Positions 5,712 through 14,120 of a stretch of 15,853 bases of DNA are shown here, piece after piece. The number at the start of each line of letters is the position of its first letter. The stretch's first letter is position 1. Source of the DNA: DATDMG01 sp036518955 (lineage in GTDB: Bacteria; Actinomycetota; Actinomycetes; Actinomycetales; Kineosporiaceae). The stretch spans positions 1 to 15,853 of the forward strand of contig DATDMG010000309.1 in NCBI GenBank assembly GCA_036518955.1. The letters are read 5' to 3'. The position numbers and the translations under genes are program-made. The notes under the pieces are model-generated. The model saw nothing but the letters and a program-made list of their open reading frames with translations, was not told the origin of the DNA and did no database searches.

Positions 5712-6752
5712 GTGCCTGCTGAATTCGATGACGATCGGCGACCGCACACTACGGAACTGCTCGACACCACACTTCGGGACGGCGCCTATGCGGTGGACTT
5801 CCAGTTCGACGAGGGGTTCGTCATCGAGGTCCTGGAACGGTTGGACGACACCCCCGTGAACCTGATCGAGGTCGGCCACGGTCTCGGCTTCGAGGCCGAG
5901 AGATCCGGGAGCCGGGCCTGCAACATCGGTCTCGGCCGGTGGTGTGAGCTTGCCGGGCAGCACCTCGAGGCCTCGTCCTGGGGCATGTTCGCGCAGCCGG
6001 AGTTCAGCCGGCTCGGCACCCTGGCGGCCCTCGCCGAGGACGGAATGTCCTTCGTCCGGGTCGGCATGGAGCCGCATCGGGTCCCCGAGAACCTCGGGTA
6101 CCTGGAACGCGCACTGGAGCTGTGCGATCGGGTCTACCTGAACCTCATGAAGACGAGCGACGTTCCGAGCATCGCCCTGCCCGGCCTGCTGCGGGACGTG
6201 CCGCAGGAGATCGCCGGTCTGTACATCGTCGACTCCTACGGAACCATGCTGCCGCATAGGGTGGACCAGTATGTCCAGGTGGCAGCCGACCTCTTCCCGG
6301 TCGTCGGCTTCCACGGTCACGACAACCTGGGGATGGCCAACGCGAACAGCCTCGCGGCCGTGCAGGCCGGGGCCAGCCTCGTCGACGGTACGCTCAACGG
6401 GATCGGTCGGGGTGCGGGCAACGCGGAACTGGAGTCGCTGGCCGGGATCCTGACCCTGCTCGGCGCGGACGGGTACGACTACCAGGAGTTGGCCGCGCTC
6501 GCGAAGTCCTGCCAGACCGCCCTGCGCCCAGTCCCGAACGATCGGCACCTGGAGGTGCTCGGCGGCGTGATCGGCGTGCACACGGGCCATTTCCCGCTGG
6601 TGCTCCAGCTGTGCTCCGAGCTGGGCCTCACCGCCGCCCGCGTCATGGAGCAGGCCGTGGCGATGTCCACGCACGGTCCGGGCCGGCCCGAGATCACCGC
6701 CGCGGCGCAGCAGCTCGCCGGCGCCTCGCGTCCCTCGTTGGTGACCTTGTGA
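5712..6752 (+). CDS. HMGL-like aldolase (4-hydroxy-2-oxovalerate aldolase-related)
   Basis: The 346-residue protein starts at GTG 5712, with GAGGA at 5701-5705 as SD. It is a DRE-TIM metallolyase. LLDTTLRDGAY at 16-26 supplies the Arg22/Asp23 metal/substrate residues, HGHDN at 201-205 supplies the metal-binding histidines, and VDSYG (173-177) and GRGAGN (232-237) are also conserved. Architecture and length match 4-hydroxy-2-oxovalerate aldolases, which reversibly condense pyruvate with an aldehyde. However, the position that is His in LRDGNHA-type catabolic enzymes is Tyr26 here, and no acetaldehyde dehydrogenase partner is encoded nearby. It is first in a five-gene operon. I infer it forms or cleaves a 4-hydroxy-2-oxo acid precursor; a synthase using an acyl-CoA is an alternative. 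Confidence 0.88.
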   Translation: MPAEFDDDRRPHTTELLDTTLRDGAYAVDFQFDEGFVIEVLERLDDTPVNLIEVGHGLGFEAERSGSRACNIGLGRWCELAGQHLEASSWGMFAQPEFSRLGTLAALAEDGMSFVRVGMEPHRVPENLGYLERALELCDRVYLNLMKTSDVPSIALPGLLRDVPQEIAGLYIVDSYGTMLPHRVDQYVQVAADLFPVVGFHGHDNLGMANANSLAAVQAGASLVDGTLNGIGRGAGNAELESLAGILTLLGADGYDYQELAALAKSCQTALRPVPNDRHLEVLGGVIGVHTGHFPLVLQLCSELGLTAARVMEQAVAMSTHGPGRPEITAAAQQLAGASRPSLVTL

Positions 6753-6792
6753 GCGCCGCGGCCGCGGGCGATGGGACCGGCAGGGGGTCGGG

Positions 6793-7632
6793 ATGAGGCT
6801 GGCCAGATTCACGCAGGCGGGTCGGACCGTGGTCCACGCCGGACGCGCGGACGGCCACTGGGTGGCGTTGCCCGCACCGCTGGCCGAGGCCCGGCCGGTC
6901 GGGCTCCTCGCAGCAAGCCACCGTCAGCAGGTGCTCGACCTGCTGGCCACGCAACCGGCGCTCGACCCCGAGCAGGTCGCCCTGGACCACGCCCCGGCGG
7001 TGGCGGGGGACGGTCCGGATGAGTCCATCTGGGGTGCCGGACTCAACTACCGGGGCCATGCGCGGGACCTCGAGACGGCCCAGCCGGAGTCCGGCCCGGG
7101 CTCCTACCTGCGCCCTGGCGGTTGCCTGATCGGCAACGGCCAGCCGGTCGAGCTGCCCAGCCAGAGCAAGCGGGTGACGGCCGAGGCCGAGCTGGGCCTG
7201 GTGATCGGGACCACGTGCAAGAACGTCCCCCGACAGGAGTGGCGGCAGGTGGTGGCCGCCGTCACGAGCGTCCTGGACATGACGGCGGAGGACGTGATCC
7301 GGGAGAACCCCCGCTACATCCCGTGGGCCAAGGGGTTCGACACCTTCTGCAGCATCGGGCCCCAACTGGTGTCGCTGGACGAGTTCGGGCCGGACGCGCT
7401 GGACCAGGTGCTGGTCTCCACCGTCTGCAACGACACGACTATTGCCTCCGCCCCGGTGTCGGACATGCGGTACGGCCTCGGCTATCTGGTCGAGTACTTC
7501 ACCGCAGGGCGCACCCTGCCCGCCGGGACCGTCCTCTGTACCGGCACGCCCGGGGCTGTCGTGATCCAGCCCGGCGACCACGTCGAGGCGCGGGTGGCCG
7601 GCGTCGGCACGTTGCGGCACCCGGTCTGCTGA
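6793..7632 (+). CDS. fumarylacetoacetate hydrolase (FAH) family enzyme
   Basis: The 279-residue protein starts at ATG 6793 behind a GGGGG SD-like run, 40 nt after the aldolase. FAH-fold landmarks are GAGLNYRGHARDLE (81-94), the metal ligands Glu131 and Glu133 in AEAELGLVIG, Asp162 in VLDMTAED, and AKGFDTFCSIGP (179-190), ending in a TGTP-type loop (CTGTPGAV). Members hydrolyse, isomerise, hydrate or decarboxylate 2-oxo/enol acids. Pairing with a 4-hydroxy-2-oxovalerate-type aldolase mirrors meta-cleavage pathways, where FAH-fold hydratases and decarboxylases act on 2-oxopent-4-enoates. Here the pair precedes NRPS-like genes, so an anabolic role in making a keto-acid or amino-acid precursor is more likely. 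The exact reaction cannot be read from the sequence. Confidence 0.9.
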   Translation: MRLARFTQAGRTVVHAGRADGHWVALPAPLAEARPVGLLAASHRQQVLDLLATQPALDPEQVALDHAPAVAGDGPDESIWGAGLNYRGHARDLETAQPESGPGSYLRPGGCLIGNGQPVELPSQSKRVTAEAELGLVIGTTCKNVPRQEWRQVVAAVTSVLDMTAEDVIRENPRYIPWAKGFDTFCSIGPQLVSLDEFGPDALDQVLVSTVCNDTTIASAPVSDMRYGLGYLVEYFTAGRTLPAGTVLCTGTPGAVVIQPGDHVEARVAGVGTLRHPVC

Positions 7633-7679
7633 CCGCACCCCGAAGACACCATTCGGATCGAGAGCGGAGGACGAGAAGC

Positions 7680-9428
7680 GTGTTCACAGAGGCGATGTCA
7701 GTCATCGACGAGGTGCGTCGGACGATCGACGCCCGGCCCGACCACGTCGCCATCCAGACACCGGAGGCGATGCTGTCGTACGGCGACGTGGGTCGGTTGG
7801 CCGACCGGCTGGCCGACCTGCTGGAGTCGGGGGTCCCCCCCGGCGGCTTCGTGGGGGTGGAAGGGACCCGGCGCGCGGGGTCGGTCGTGGGCATGCTCGC
7901 GGCCCTGTGGGCGGGCCGTCCTTTCGTGACGCTGGACCCCCGGGACAACGCAGCCTCCAACCGGGCCAAGGTCTCCGCGCTCGCCGTGGACAGGTGGTTG
8001 ACGAGCGTCGCCGGTCCCGACGTCGTGGACCTCTCGTCGGTCCCCCCCGAATGGCGATCCACCGGACCTGCCGCGCCCCCGCCCCGCGAGCTGCTCAAGG
8101 GCGGCGCCGCGGACCTCGGGTACGCCATCTACACCTCCGGCTCCACCGGCGAGCCCAAGTGCGTGCTGGTGCCCGCCGCGCCGCTGGTCCCCGTCATCGC
8201 CGACCACGTCCGCCGGCTGGAGGTCGGCCCGGACAGCCGGACGCTACAGTTCGCACGGCTGACCTTCGACGGCTGCATTACGGAGATCCTCTGGACGCTC
8301 ACCGCGGGCGCCCGGCTGGTCGTCCTGGACGAGTCCTGGCTCGCCCCGGGGCCGGTGCTCGCCGCAACCCTGGAGCACTTCGGAATCACCCACCTGAAGA
8401 CGACACCCTACGCGCTGACCGCGACCCGGCCGACCTCGGGCATGGTGCTCCGGCACGTGGTGAACGGCGGCGGGACCTGCCGGCCTGCCGTGGTCGCGGC
8501 CTGGTCGGCCGTGGCGACCTTCCACAACGCCTACGGCACCACCGAGACGACGATCTGCAACCTGCTCAGCGACGGCCTGACGCCGGCAGCGTGCCGGGAC
8601 GGCGTCCCGCTCGGAGAGGTGGTCGGCGACTGCACCGTCGCGCTCGCCCCGATCGGGAGGGGCGCCGCCGAAGGGGACGCCGACCTGGAGCGCGGTGAGC
8701 TCGTCGTCACGGGGCGGAGCGTGGCGGCGGGTTACCTGACGGCGGAAGGACTGGCGCCCTTCCAGGATGTCGCGGGGCGGGCCGCCTACCACACGGGCGA
8801 CGTCGTCGAGCGCAGAGGCGGCGCGCTCTACTTCGTCGAGCGGGTGGACCGGCAGGTCAAGGTGCGGGGATTCCGGATCGATCCCGGCGAGGTCGAGGCA
8901 GCCGCCTGCCGGCTCGGCACGGTCACCGAAGCGGTCGTCACGGCGGAGTCGCACGACAGCGACGGCACCGCCGAGGCGCTGATCTGCTACTACCTGGGTG
9001 ACGCCGATCCGCGGGACCTGCGCCGGCACCTCGTCGCGGTCCTCGATCCCTACAAGGTGCCGTCGGTCCTGATCCGGCTGGATCGGTTGCCGTACACGCC
9101 CAATGGCAAGGTCGACCGCGACGCCCTGCGCGCGGGCCGCGCGACCGGACCGACGGCCGAGAGCCGGCCCGCGGAGATCCAGCCGGCCGAGATGGGAGGA
9201 GCAGGGAAGGCCGAACGGCAGGTGCTCGACGTGGTGCGCCGGTTGACCGGCTTCCCCGACGTCAGCCTGGAGGACAACTTCTTTGACATTGGCGGGGACT
9301 CCGCCTCAACCGTCGTCCTCGTCGAGGCGCTCAAGCGCCTGGGCTGGACGGGTGCGGGCGTCCGCGACGTGCTCCGGGCCGATACCCTGGGGGAGCTCGT
9401 CGCCCGGGTCCCCGTCCCGGAAGGCTGA
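7680..9428 (+). CDS. stand-alone NRPS adenylation-thiolation didomain, Asp-like specificity pocket
   Basis: The 582-residue protein starts at GTG 7680, chosen because GGAGG at 7666-7670 fits it (9-nt spacing). Adenylation core motifs: YTSGSTGEPK (151-160), NAYGTTET (283-290), YHTGD (370-374), RVDRQVKVRGFRIDPGE (388-404) and NGKVD (475-479). A carrier domain follows with DIGGDS, phosphopantetheine on Ser541. Aligned by eye to GrsA, the pocket residues are D197 G198 T201 K240 V261 G263 A284 I292 C293 K477. This resembles the aspartate code I recall (DLTKVGHIGK), with Lys at position 278 poised for a side-chain carboxylate. No condensation or thioesterase domain is fused. It likely activates and tethers aspartate or a related acidic amino acid. 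The next gene, an amidotransferase, begins 6 nt later. Confidence 0.93.
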   Translation: MFTEAMSVIDEVRRTIDARPDHVAIQTPEAMLSYGDVGRLADRLADLLESGVPPGGFVGVEGTRRAGSVVGMLAALWAGRPFVTLDPRDNAASNRAKVSALAVDRWLTSVAGPDVVDLSSVPPEWRSTGPAAPPPRELLKGGAADLGYAIYTSGSTGEPKCVLVPAAPLVPVIADHVRRLEVGPDSRTLQFARLTFDGCITEILWTLTAGARLVVLDESWLAPGPVLAATLEHFGITHLKTTPYALTATRPTSGMVLRHVVNGGGTCRPAVVAAWSAVATFHNAYGTTETTICNLLSDGLTPAACRDGVPLGEVVGDCTVALAPIGRGAAEGDADLERGELVVTGRSVAAGYLTAEGLAPFQDVAGRAAYHTGDVVERRGGALYFVERVDRQVKVRGFRIDPGEVEAAACRLGTVTEAVVTAESHDSDGTAEALICYYLGDADPRDLRRHLVAVLDPYKVPSVLIRLDRLPYTPNGKVDRDALRAGRATGPTAESRPAEIQPAEMGGAGKAERQVLDVVRRLTGFPDVSLEDNFFDIGGDSASTVVLVEALKRLGWTGAGVRDVLRADTLGELVARVPVPEG

Positions 9429-9434
9429 CCGGCG

Positions 9435-11207
9435 GTGTGCGGCATCAGCGGCTCCTACGCCCCCGATGGGCGGATCGACCGCAGCATCCCGGTCGCCATG
9501 CACGACCGGCTCAGGCACCGGGGGCCCGACGAAACGTACTCCCTGGACACGCCCTCGCTCTCGGCGAAGCTGGGTCGGCTGGCCATGGTGGGAGTGGTGG
9601 ATGGCTGGCAGCCCGCCGAGGACGTCGGCGGTCGGTTCGTGGCCCTAACCAACGGCGAGATCTACAACGCTCCGTCCCTGCGCGCCGGGCTGCCGCCCGA
9701 CCGGACCGGTAACGGGGTCGACGTCAGCGTCGTCCCCGAGCTCATGGCACAGGAGGGACCAGCCGGGCTGCGTCGGATCGACGGGCAGTTCGCCAGCGTC
9801 CTCTACGACCGTGAGGAGTGCGCGCTGTACCTGGCTCGGGACCGGTTCGGGATCTGCCCGCTCCACTACGTGGTGCTGGACGGTCGGGTGCACTTCTGCT
9901 CCGAGCTCAAGGCGCTGGTCCAGGCGTTGGCGCAACCGTGGCGGATCGACCTGACGGCAGTGGACCAGTACCTGGGCCTGGGGAACGTGGTCGCGCCGCG
10001 CACCCTCGTCGAGGGCGTGCAGGCCGTGGAACCGGCGTGCGTCGTTCGGTTCGACGCGACGGGTGTGCGGACCGAGCGGTACTGGCGCTACGGCGAGTTC
10101 GCCCCGGACGGGGCGGTCAGCGACGAGGATCTGCGCCAGGGACTGCGCGACTCGCTCGCCGCCCGGCTGCGCGCCGATGTCGAGATCGGGGCCTACCTCA
10201 GTGGCGGGTTCGACTCCTCCGCTCTCGTCCTGGAGGCGGCGGCCCTGCAGAGCCGGCCGGTGCGGTCGTTTTCCGTCGGCTTCGACGACCCGGCGCTGGA
10301 CGAGGGCCGGTTCCAGCGCGAGGTGGCCGCCGTGGCGGGGACCAAGCACGAGGAGGTCCGCTGCGGGCGGGCGGACGTCGCGGCCCGCTTCGAGGAGGTG
10401 GTCCGGCACTGCTGCTTCCCCCAGCGGGAGACCTACAACGTCGCCGCCCTGATGCTCTCGGAGCGGGTCAGCGCCGCCGGGCTGCGCGGAGTGGTGTCGG
10501 GCGAGGGCGCCGACGAGCTGTTCTTCGGCTACGACTCCTACGCCTTCGACAGCGCGGCGCGCCGGCCCCGGCCGTCCCGGGAGGAGAACGAGCACCTGTG
10601 GGGTCGGCCCGACTTCGCCTGGGAGGTGGACTGGGACCGGGTGACGGCCCGCCGGCTCAGCCATCTGTCCCCCGCCGCCCGCGAAGCACTGGAGGGACGG
10701 GAGTTCTGGCGCTCGCGGCTGATCCCGCTATCCGACGGGCAGGCTCGGGAGCTGACACCGATGCAGCTGCGCTCGGTGGCCGACATCTACGTCCAGCTGG
10801 CCGGCCACCTGCTCGGCGACCACGGGGATGCGATGGTCATGGCGAACTCCGTGGAGGGGCGCTACCCCTTCCTCGGCAACTCGGTCGTCGCCCTCGCCCT
10901 GCGGGTCCCCGACCAGGACAAGGTCGTCGACTTCGAAGGCAAGGCGTGTCTGCGCCGGGCCTACCGGGGCCTCGTTCCGGACGCCGTGCTCGACCGCGCC
11001 AAGCACGGGTTCACCGCCTACGACCTGGCGGCGGTTACCGACGCCCGCGTCTGGGAGCGGTGGCGAGAGCTGATCGTTGCGAGCGGGCTGCTCGACGCGT
11101 CCTGCCTGGACGGGGGGCCGTCGGCGGCGCGGGTGGAGAAGTGGGATCACCGGTTGAGCGTGATCAGCCTCGCGCTGATCATCGACGAGCTGGGACTGCA
11201 GTGGTGA
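9435..11207 (+). CDS. class-B asparagine-synthetase-like glutamine amidotransferase
   Basis: The 590-residue protein starts at GTG 9435, so Cys2 becomes the N-terminal nucleophile (MCGISG) after Met removal; GGAAGG at 9419-9424 is the SD. The glutaminase domain has RHRGPD (27-32) and NGEIYN (73-78). The synthetase domain has the PP-loop SGGFDSS (256-262), GEGADELFFGY, SVEGRYPFLG, and a late KHGF lysine region. Both active sites look intact, so glutamine-dependent ATP-driven amide formation through an acyl-AMP is expected. Odd points are GICPLHY where AsnB has GIKPLYY, and FFGY for FGGY. Its position next to an Asp-like A-T enzyme suggests it amidates a pathway carboxylate, free or carrier-bound. 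A beta-lactam synthetase is less likely because those have lost glutaminase residues. Confidence 0.92.
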   Translation: MCGISGSYAPDGRIDRSIPVAMHDRLRHRGPDETYSLDTPSLSAKLGRLAMVGVVDGWQPAEDVGGRFVALTNGEIYNAPSLRAGLPPDRTGNGVDVSVVPELMAQEGPAGLRRIDGQFASVLYDREECALYLARDRFGICPLHYVVLDGRVHFCSELKALVQALAQPWRIDLTAVDQYLGLGNVVAPRTLVEGVQAVEPACVVRFDATGVRTERYWRYGEFAPDGAVSDEDLRQGLRDSLAARLRADVEIGAYLSGGFDSSALVLEAAALQSRPVRSFSVGFDDPALDEGRFQREVAAVAGTKHEEVRCGRADVAARFEEVVRHCCFPQRETYNVAALMLSERVSAAGLRGVVSGEGADELFFGYDSYAFDSAARRPRPSREENEHLWGRPDFAWEVDWDRVTARRLSHLSPAAREALEGREFWRSRLIPLSDGQARELTPMQLRSVADIYVQLAGHLLGDHGDAMVMANSVEGRYPFLGNSVVALALRVPDQDKVVDFEGKACLRRAYRGLVPDAVLDRAKHGFTAYDLAAVTDARVWERWRELIVASGLLDASCLDGGPSAARVEKWDHRLSVISLALIIDELGLQW

Positions 11208-11908
11208 ATACCGTGCCCGTACGCCTCGCCCTGTTCCCCGGGGTGGGGTCCTTCGGCGCCGAGTTCCAGCCCCTGATCCGCCGGCTCGGACCGGGCGCCG
11301 GACGGGTCGTGCGGTATCCGGGACGGGTGGGCCGCGACCTGGGGATCCCCGCGGCGTCGTTCGGGGACCTCGTCGACGCGTGCGTCGCGGACGTCGCCCG
11401 CTGGGCCGCGCCGGGGGTGGTCCTGCTCGGGCACAGCTTCGGCGCCTGGGTGGCCTACGCGACCGCGACTGCGCTCGGCCCCCGCGGGATCTCACCGGGC
11501 GCGCTGGTGGTGGCGGGGGCGGCCGGTCCTTCCCGCCTGCGCGTCCCGGACCGGGAACTCCGCTCGGCCCAGGGGATCGCGGCCTACCTGTCCGCGATCG
11601 ACCCCGGTTTGCTGGACCGGGTGCCGGACCCCCAGTTGCGCGACGTCGTCATCGACACCGCCCGCCAGGACTTGGACCTGCTCGCCGGGTTCCGTGCCGC
11701 CGACCATCCCCTGGTCGACTGCCCGGTGCTGGCCGGGGTCGGGGAGGCGGATCCGCTGGCGGACGAAATCTCGGTCCGGGCATGGGCGGAGACGACAACC
11801 GGCACGTTCGTCTGGCGCACGTTCCCCCGCGGCCACGCCGACCTGTTGGGCGACCCGGCGTTCGTCGAGGAGGTGACGGCCCTGGCAGCGAGGACGACGA
11901 CGGGCTGA
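11204..11908 (+). CDS. type II (editing/release) thioesterase
   Basis: The 234-residue alpha/beta hydrolase has catalytic Ser78 in LLGHSFGAW, Asp in GVGEADPL, and His in RGHADLL near the C-terminus. Length and the N-terminal FPGVGSFGAEFQPL match stand-alone NRPS/PKS type II thioesterases, which clear mis-acylated carrier domains and sometimes release product. The GTG start at 11204 overlaps the preceding gene's TGA (GTGA), implying translational coupling; a second in-frame GTG at 11213 is possible. Last gene of the plus-strand operon, ending 46 bp from the convergent exporter gene. In a pathway with free-standing carrier proteins it could be the release enzyme for the loaded A-T protein rather than only an editor. 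Confidence 0.92.
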   Translation: MNTVPVRLALFPGVGSFGAEFQPLIRRLGPGAGRVVRYPGRVGRDLGIPAASFGDLVDACVADVARWAAPGVVLLGHSFGAWVAYATATALGPRGISPGALVVAGAAGPSRLRVPDRELRSAQGIAAYLSAIDPGLLDRVPDPQLRDVVIDTARQDLDLLAGFRAADHPLVDCPVLAGVGEADPLADEISVRAWAETTTGTFVWRTFPRGHADLLGDPAFVEEVTALAARTTTG

Positions 11909-11954
11909 CCGGCGCCGTCCGACTCGCACCACGGCGACCGCGTCCGGGTGGGGT

Positions 11955-13322
11955 TCAGTGCCCCGGCCCGGACGTCCGCCGTGCCTCGCCCGGGCGGTTC
12001 TCGGCCGCAGGGGCGTCCGGCGCCGGCGTCAGCCAGGCCGGCTCGGGCATTCCCCGCAACCGGGACACCGGGGAGAGGAGCACCGCCGGGACGGCGAGCA
12101 CGGACGCCGCGGCGAGCACGGCCAACCCGGGCCGCAGACCGACGGCGTCGGCGAGCGCCCCCGTGGCGGCCCCGCCCAGCGCGCCGCCGCCGAACAGCAG
12201 CGTGCGCATGGCGGCATTCATCCGGCCGAGCAGGGGCTGCGGGGTGATGCGCTGGCGCAGCGACATCACCACGACGTTGCCGATCCCCATCGCCAGGAAT
12301 GACGGGCCGTAGGCCAGCCCGAGGACGACGAGGAAGACCGGGCCGGGACCACCGGCCAGCGGGATGAGCACGGGTGCGCAGAGCACCAGGGCGAACGCCC
12401 ACCGGTAGAGGCGCCCAGGGCCGAACCGCTCCACCAGGCGCCGGCTGAGGACCGCCCCGAGGGCGCCGGCGATCGCGCTGACGGACAGCATCAGCCCCAC
12501 CCAGCTGGCGGGCACCCCGTTCTGGGTGGCGTAGAGCAGGACCATCGACGAGTGGCCGGTGATGACGAGGTTTGTCGCGAACCCGATCACGGCCAGGGCC
12601 CGCAGCCGCGGTTCGCAGGCCACGTAGCCGATCCCCTCCACCAGCTGGCGCAGGACGGCGCCGGCTGAGCTGGGCGGGGCGCCGTCCGGACGGGACCGCG
12701 GCGCCGTCCGGATGAGCGCCAGGGTGACGAGCGAGAAGAGGTAGGAGGCGGCGTCCACGGCGAGGGCGTAGGGCGCCCGCACCACCGCCACCAGCAGCCC
12801 GCCGAGCCCCGGCCCCGCGGCCTGCGCGGACGACGCGCTCACGCCGAGCCGGCTGTTGGCCTCGACGAGTTGGTCCGGGCCGACAAGCTCCGGGACGAAC
12901 GACATCCACGCGACGTCGTACACGACGGACGCCGTACCGACCGCGACGGCGACCGGCAGCAGCAGGCTCATGCGCAGGTCGCCCCGCCACGCCAGCACCG
13001 GCAGCATCCCGATCAATAGGAGGCGCAGCAGGTTGGCCACGATCATCAGGGGCCGTGCGCTGAGCCGGTCGACCGCCACGCCGGCCAGCAGCGCGAACAC
13101 GTACGGCGCCAGCTCGGCCGAGCGCAGCAGGCCCATCTGACCGGCCGTCGCGCCGAGAGTCAGCGCCGTCGCCGGCAGTACGAAGAACGTCACCTGCGTG
13201 CCGTACAGCGACACCGTCTCCCCGTACCAGAAGAGGCGGAAGTCGCGGCCGCCGCGCGCGGCCCGGTCCTCGGGACGGTCCCCAGGACGGGGTCGGGCGG
13301 CGGCGGTCTCCCCGCTGGTCAC
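11955..13322 (-). CDS. MFS_3-type major facilitator exporter
   Basis: The 455-residue membrane protein has roughly a dozen hydrophobic segments. The N-terminus is cytosolic and charged (RDFRLFWYGETVSLYGTQVT), followed by the MFS loop GVAVDRLSARPLM. The pattern matches the MFS_3/enterobactin-exporter-like group common in Streptomyces metabolite clusters, which use proton antiport to export product. Start chosen at GTG 13322, whose GTGA overlaps the stop of the upstream thioesterase gene, indicating translational coupling; longer in-frame starts lie inside that gene and are rejected. The C-terminal 40 residues are a hydrophilic Pro/Ala-rich tail. It probably exports the cluster product and may give self-resistance. 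Confidence 0.9.
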   Translation of the reverse strand: MTSGETAAARPRPGDRPEDRAARGGRDFRLFWYGETVSLYGTQVTFFVLPATALTLGATAGQMGLLRSAELAPYVFALLAGVAVDRLSARPLMIVANLLRLLLIGMLPVLAWRGDLRMSLLLPVAVAVGTASVVYDVAWMSFVPELVGPDQLVEANSRLGVSASSAQAAGPGLGGLLVAVVRAPYALAVDAASYLFSLVTLALIRTAPRSRPDGAPPSSAGAVLRQLVEGIGYVACEPRLRALAVIGFATNLVITGHSSMVLLYATQNGVPASWVGLMLSVSAIAGALGAVLSRRLVERFGPGRLYRWAFALVLCAPVLIPLAGGPGPVFLVVLGLAYGPSFLAMGIGNVVVMSLRQRITPQPLLGRMNAAMRTLLFGGGALGGAATGALADAVGLRPGLAVLAAASVLAVPAVLLSPVSRLRGMPEPAWLTPAPDAPAAENRPGEARRTSGPGH

Positions 13323-14110
13323 GCCACCGCCTCCAGCCACGCCACCAGCTGGGTGGCGACCTCGTCGACGGACGGGCTGGTCAGGAGCCCGTGGTGCTCC
13401 GCCCGCAGCACGACGGTGCGCAGGTCGGACGCGTACGGGGACCAGTCCCGGTCCACCGGAGGTCCGGCGGACGCCTGCAGGTGCAGCACCGGCCCCGGAT
13501 AGCTCCCCGACGGTCGGTGTGCCGAGAGCGCGACGACCAGCGCGCGGAAACGCCGGAACAACGTCAGGACGTCGTCCAGCCCGAGTCCGAGCGGCACCAC
13601 GCCCGCGCGCCAGGCACGTTCCAGGCGTTCCCGGGTCGCGCGGGCACCGGACGGCGGCACGGAGCCGGGGGCCAGCTCCTCCGGAACAGGCCACTCCGGC
13701 AGCCCGAGCAGATCGACCGCGAACCGGTGGAGGAACCAGTTTCCGTCGGGGACGGGCGCGGGCGACGGCACCTCGGTGTCGAGCAGCACGAGCGCGGGGC
13801 GCACCCCGCGGCGGGCATGCAGCCACCGGCCGACCTCGAAGGCGAGGGCCCCGCCCAGCGACCACCCCAGCAGCGCCCCGTCGTTCCCGGTGTCCACCTG
13901 CCGCGCGTATCCCTGCACCACCTCCATGAGGGTCACCGCGGCGGGAACCTGCTCGGCGGGCATGAGGCCGAACAGGGCGAGCGCCCCGTCAACCGCGTCC
14001 GCGAGCGGAAGGTAGACCGTCGGCGACCCGGAGGACGGTGGCACGCACCAGACCATGCGGAGGCCCTCCACGTTCAGCGGCAGCGCCGCGCCGTCCTCGA
14101 TGGCCGTCAT
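13319..14110 (-). CDS. stand-alone NRPS-type thioesterase domain protein
   Basis: The 263-residue alpha/beta hydrolase has GWSLGG with Ser84, VLLDTEVP for the acidic residue region, and AEHHGLL for the catalytic His. The sequence (GWSLGGALAFEVGRWLH, HLQAS) is closer to the terminal thioesterase domains normally fused to NRPS modules than to short type II editors, so it may act as a detached release domain for the A-T protein just upstream. ATG 14110 was chosen for a GAGG 8 nt upstream; it begins 10 nt after the A-T stop. Its own stop overlaps the exporter's start. The window therefore has two thioesterases of different types, one per operon. Confidence 0.9.
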   Translation of the reverse strand: MTAIEDGAALPLNVEGLRMVWCVPPSSGSPTVYLPLADAVDGALALFGLMPAEQVPAAVTLMEVVQGYARQVDTGNDGALLGWSLGGALAFEVGRWLHARRGVRPALVLLDTEVPSPAPVPDGNWFLHRFAVDLLGLPEWPVPEELAPGSVPPSGARATRERLERAWRAGVVPLGLGLDDVLTLFRRFRALVVALSAHRPSGSYPGPVLHLQASAGPPVDRDWSPYASDLRTVVLRAEHHGLLTSPSVDEVATQLVAWLEAVA

Positions 14111-14120
14111 CGCCGGGGCC

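Noticed and set aside
5264..5859. Plus-strand open frames in the divergent control region
   Set aside because: Third-position base composition is unlike the neighbouring genes, no SD is present, and the stretch contains the promoter and G-repeat.
5565..6812. Long minus-strand open frame (415 codons) opposite the aldolase
   Set aside because: It is an antisense shadow: the plus strand encodes a clear DRE-TIM aldolase with motifs and SD, while the minus frame is rich in R/H/G with no recognisable domain.
7122..7679. Extension of the first A-T gene upstream to 7122
   Set aside because: The upstream frame overlaps the FAH gene and reads as arginine/glycine-rich sequence; GGAGG at 7666-7670 fixes the GTG at 7680.
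9818..11203. Extension of the plus-strand thioesterase upstream to 9818
   Set aside because: It is an out-of-frame shadow of the asparagine-synthetase-like gene; the GTGA overlap at 11204 is the natural start.
9435..11207. Beta-lactam synthetase
   Set aside because: The family is homologous, but its known members lack a working glutaminase; here Cys2, RHRGPD and NGEIYN are all present, and no carboxyethyl-amino-acid synthase is nearby.
11909..11954. Bidirectional terminator between the convergent operons
   Set aside because: Short G/C pairings exist but no hairpin longer than about 4 bp without mismatches, and no U-tract.
13323..13865. Longer N-terminus for the MFS exporter
   Set aside because: It lies inside the thioesterase gene in another frame and is not membrane-like; the GTGA overlap at 13322 gives the expected MFS N-terminus.
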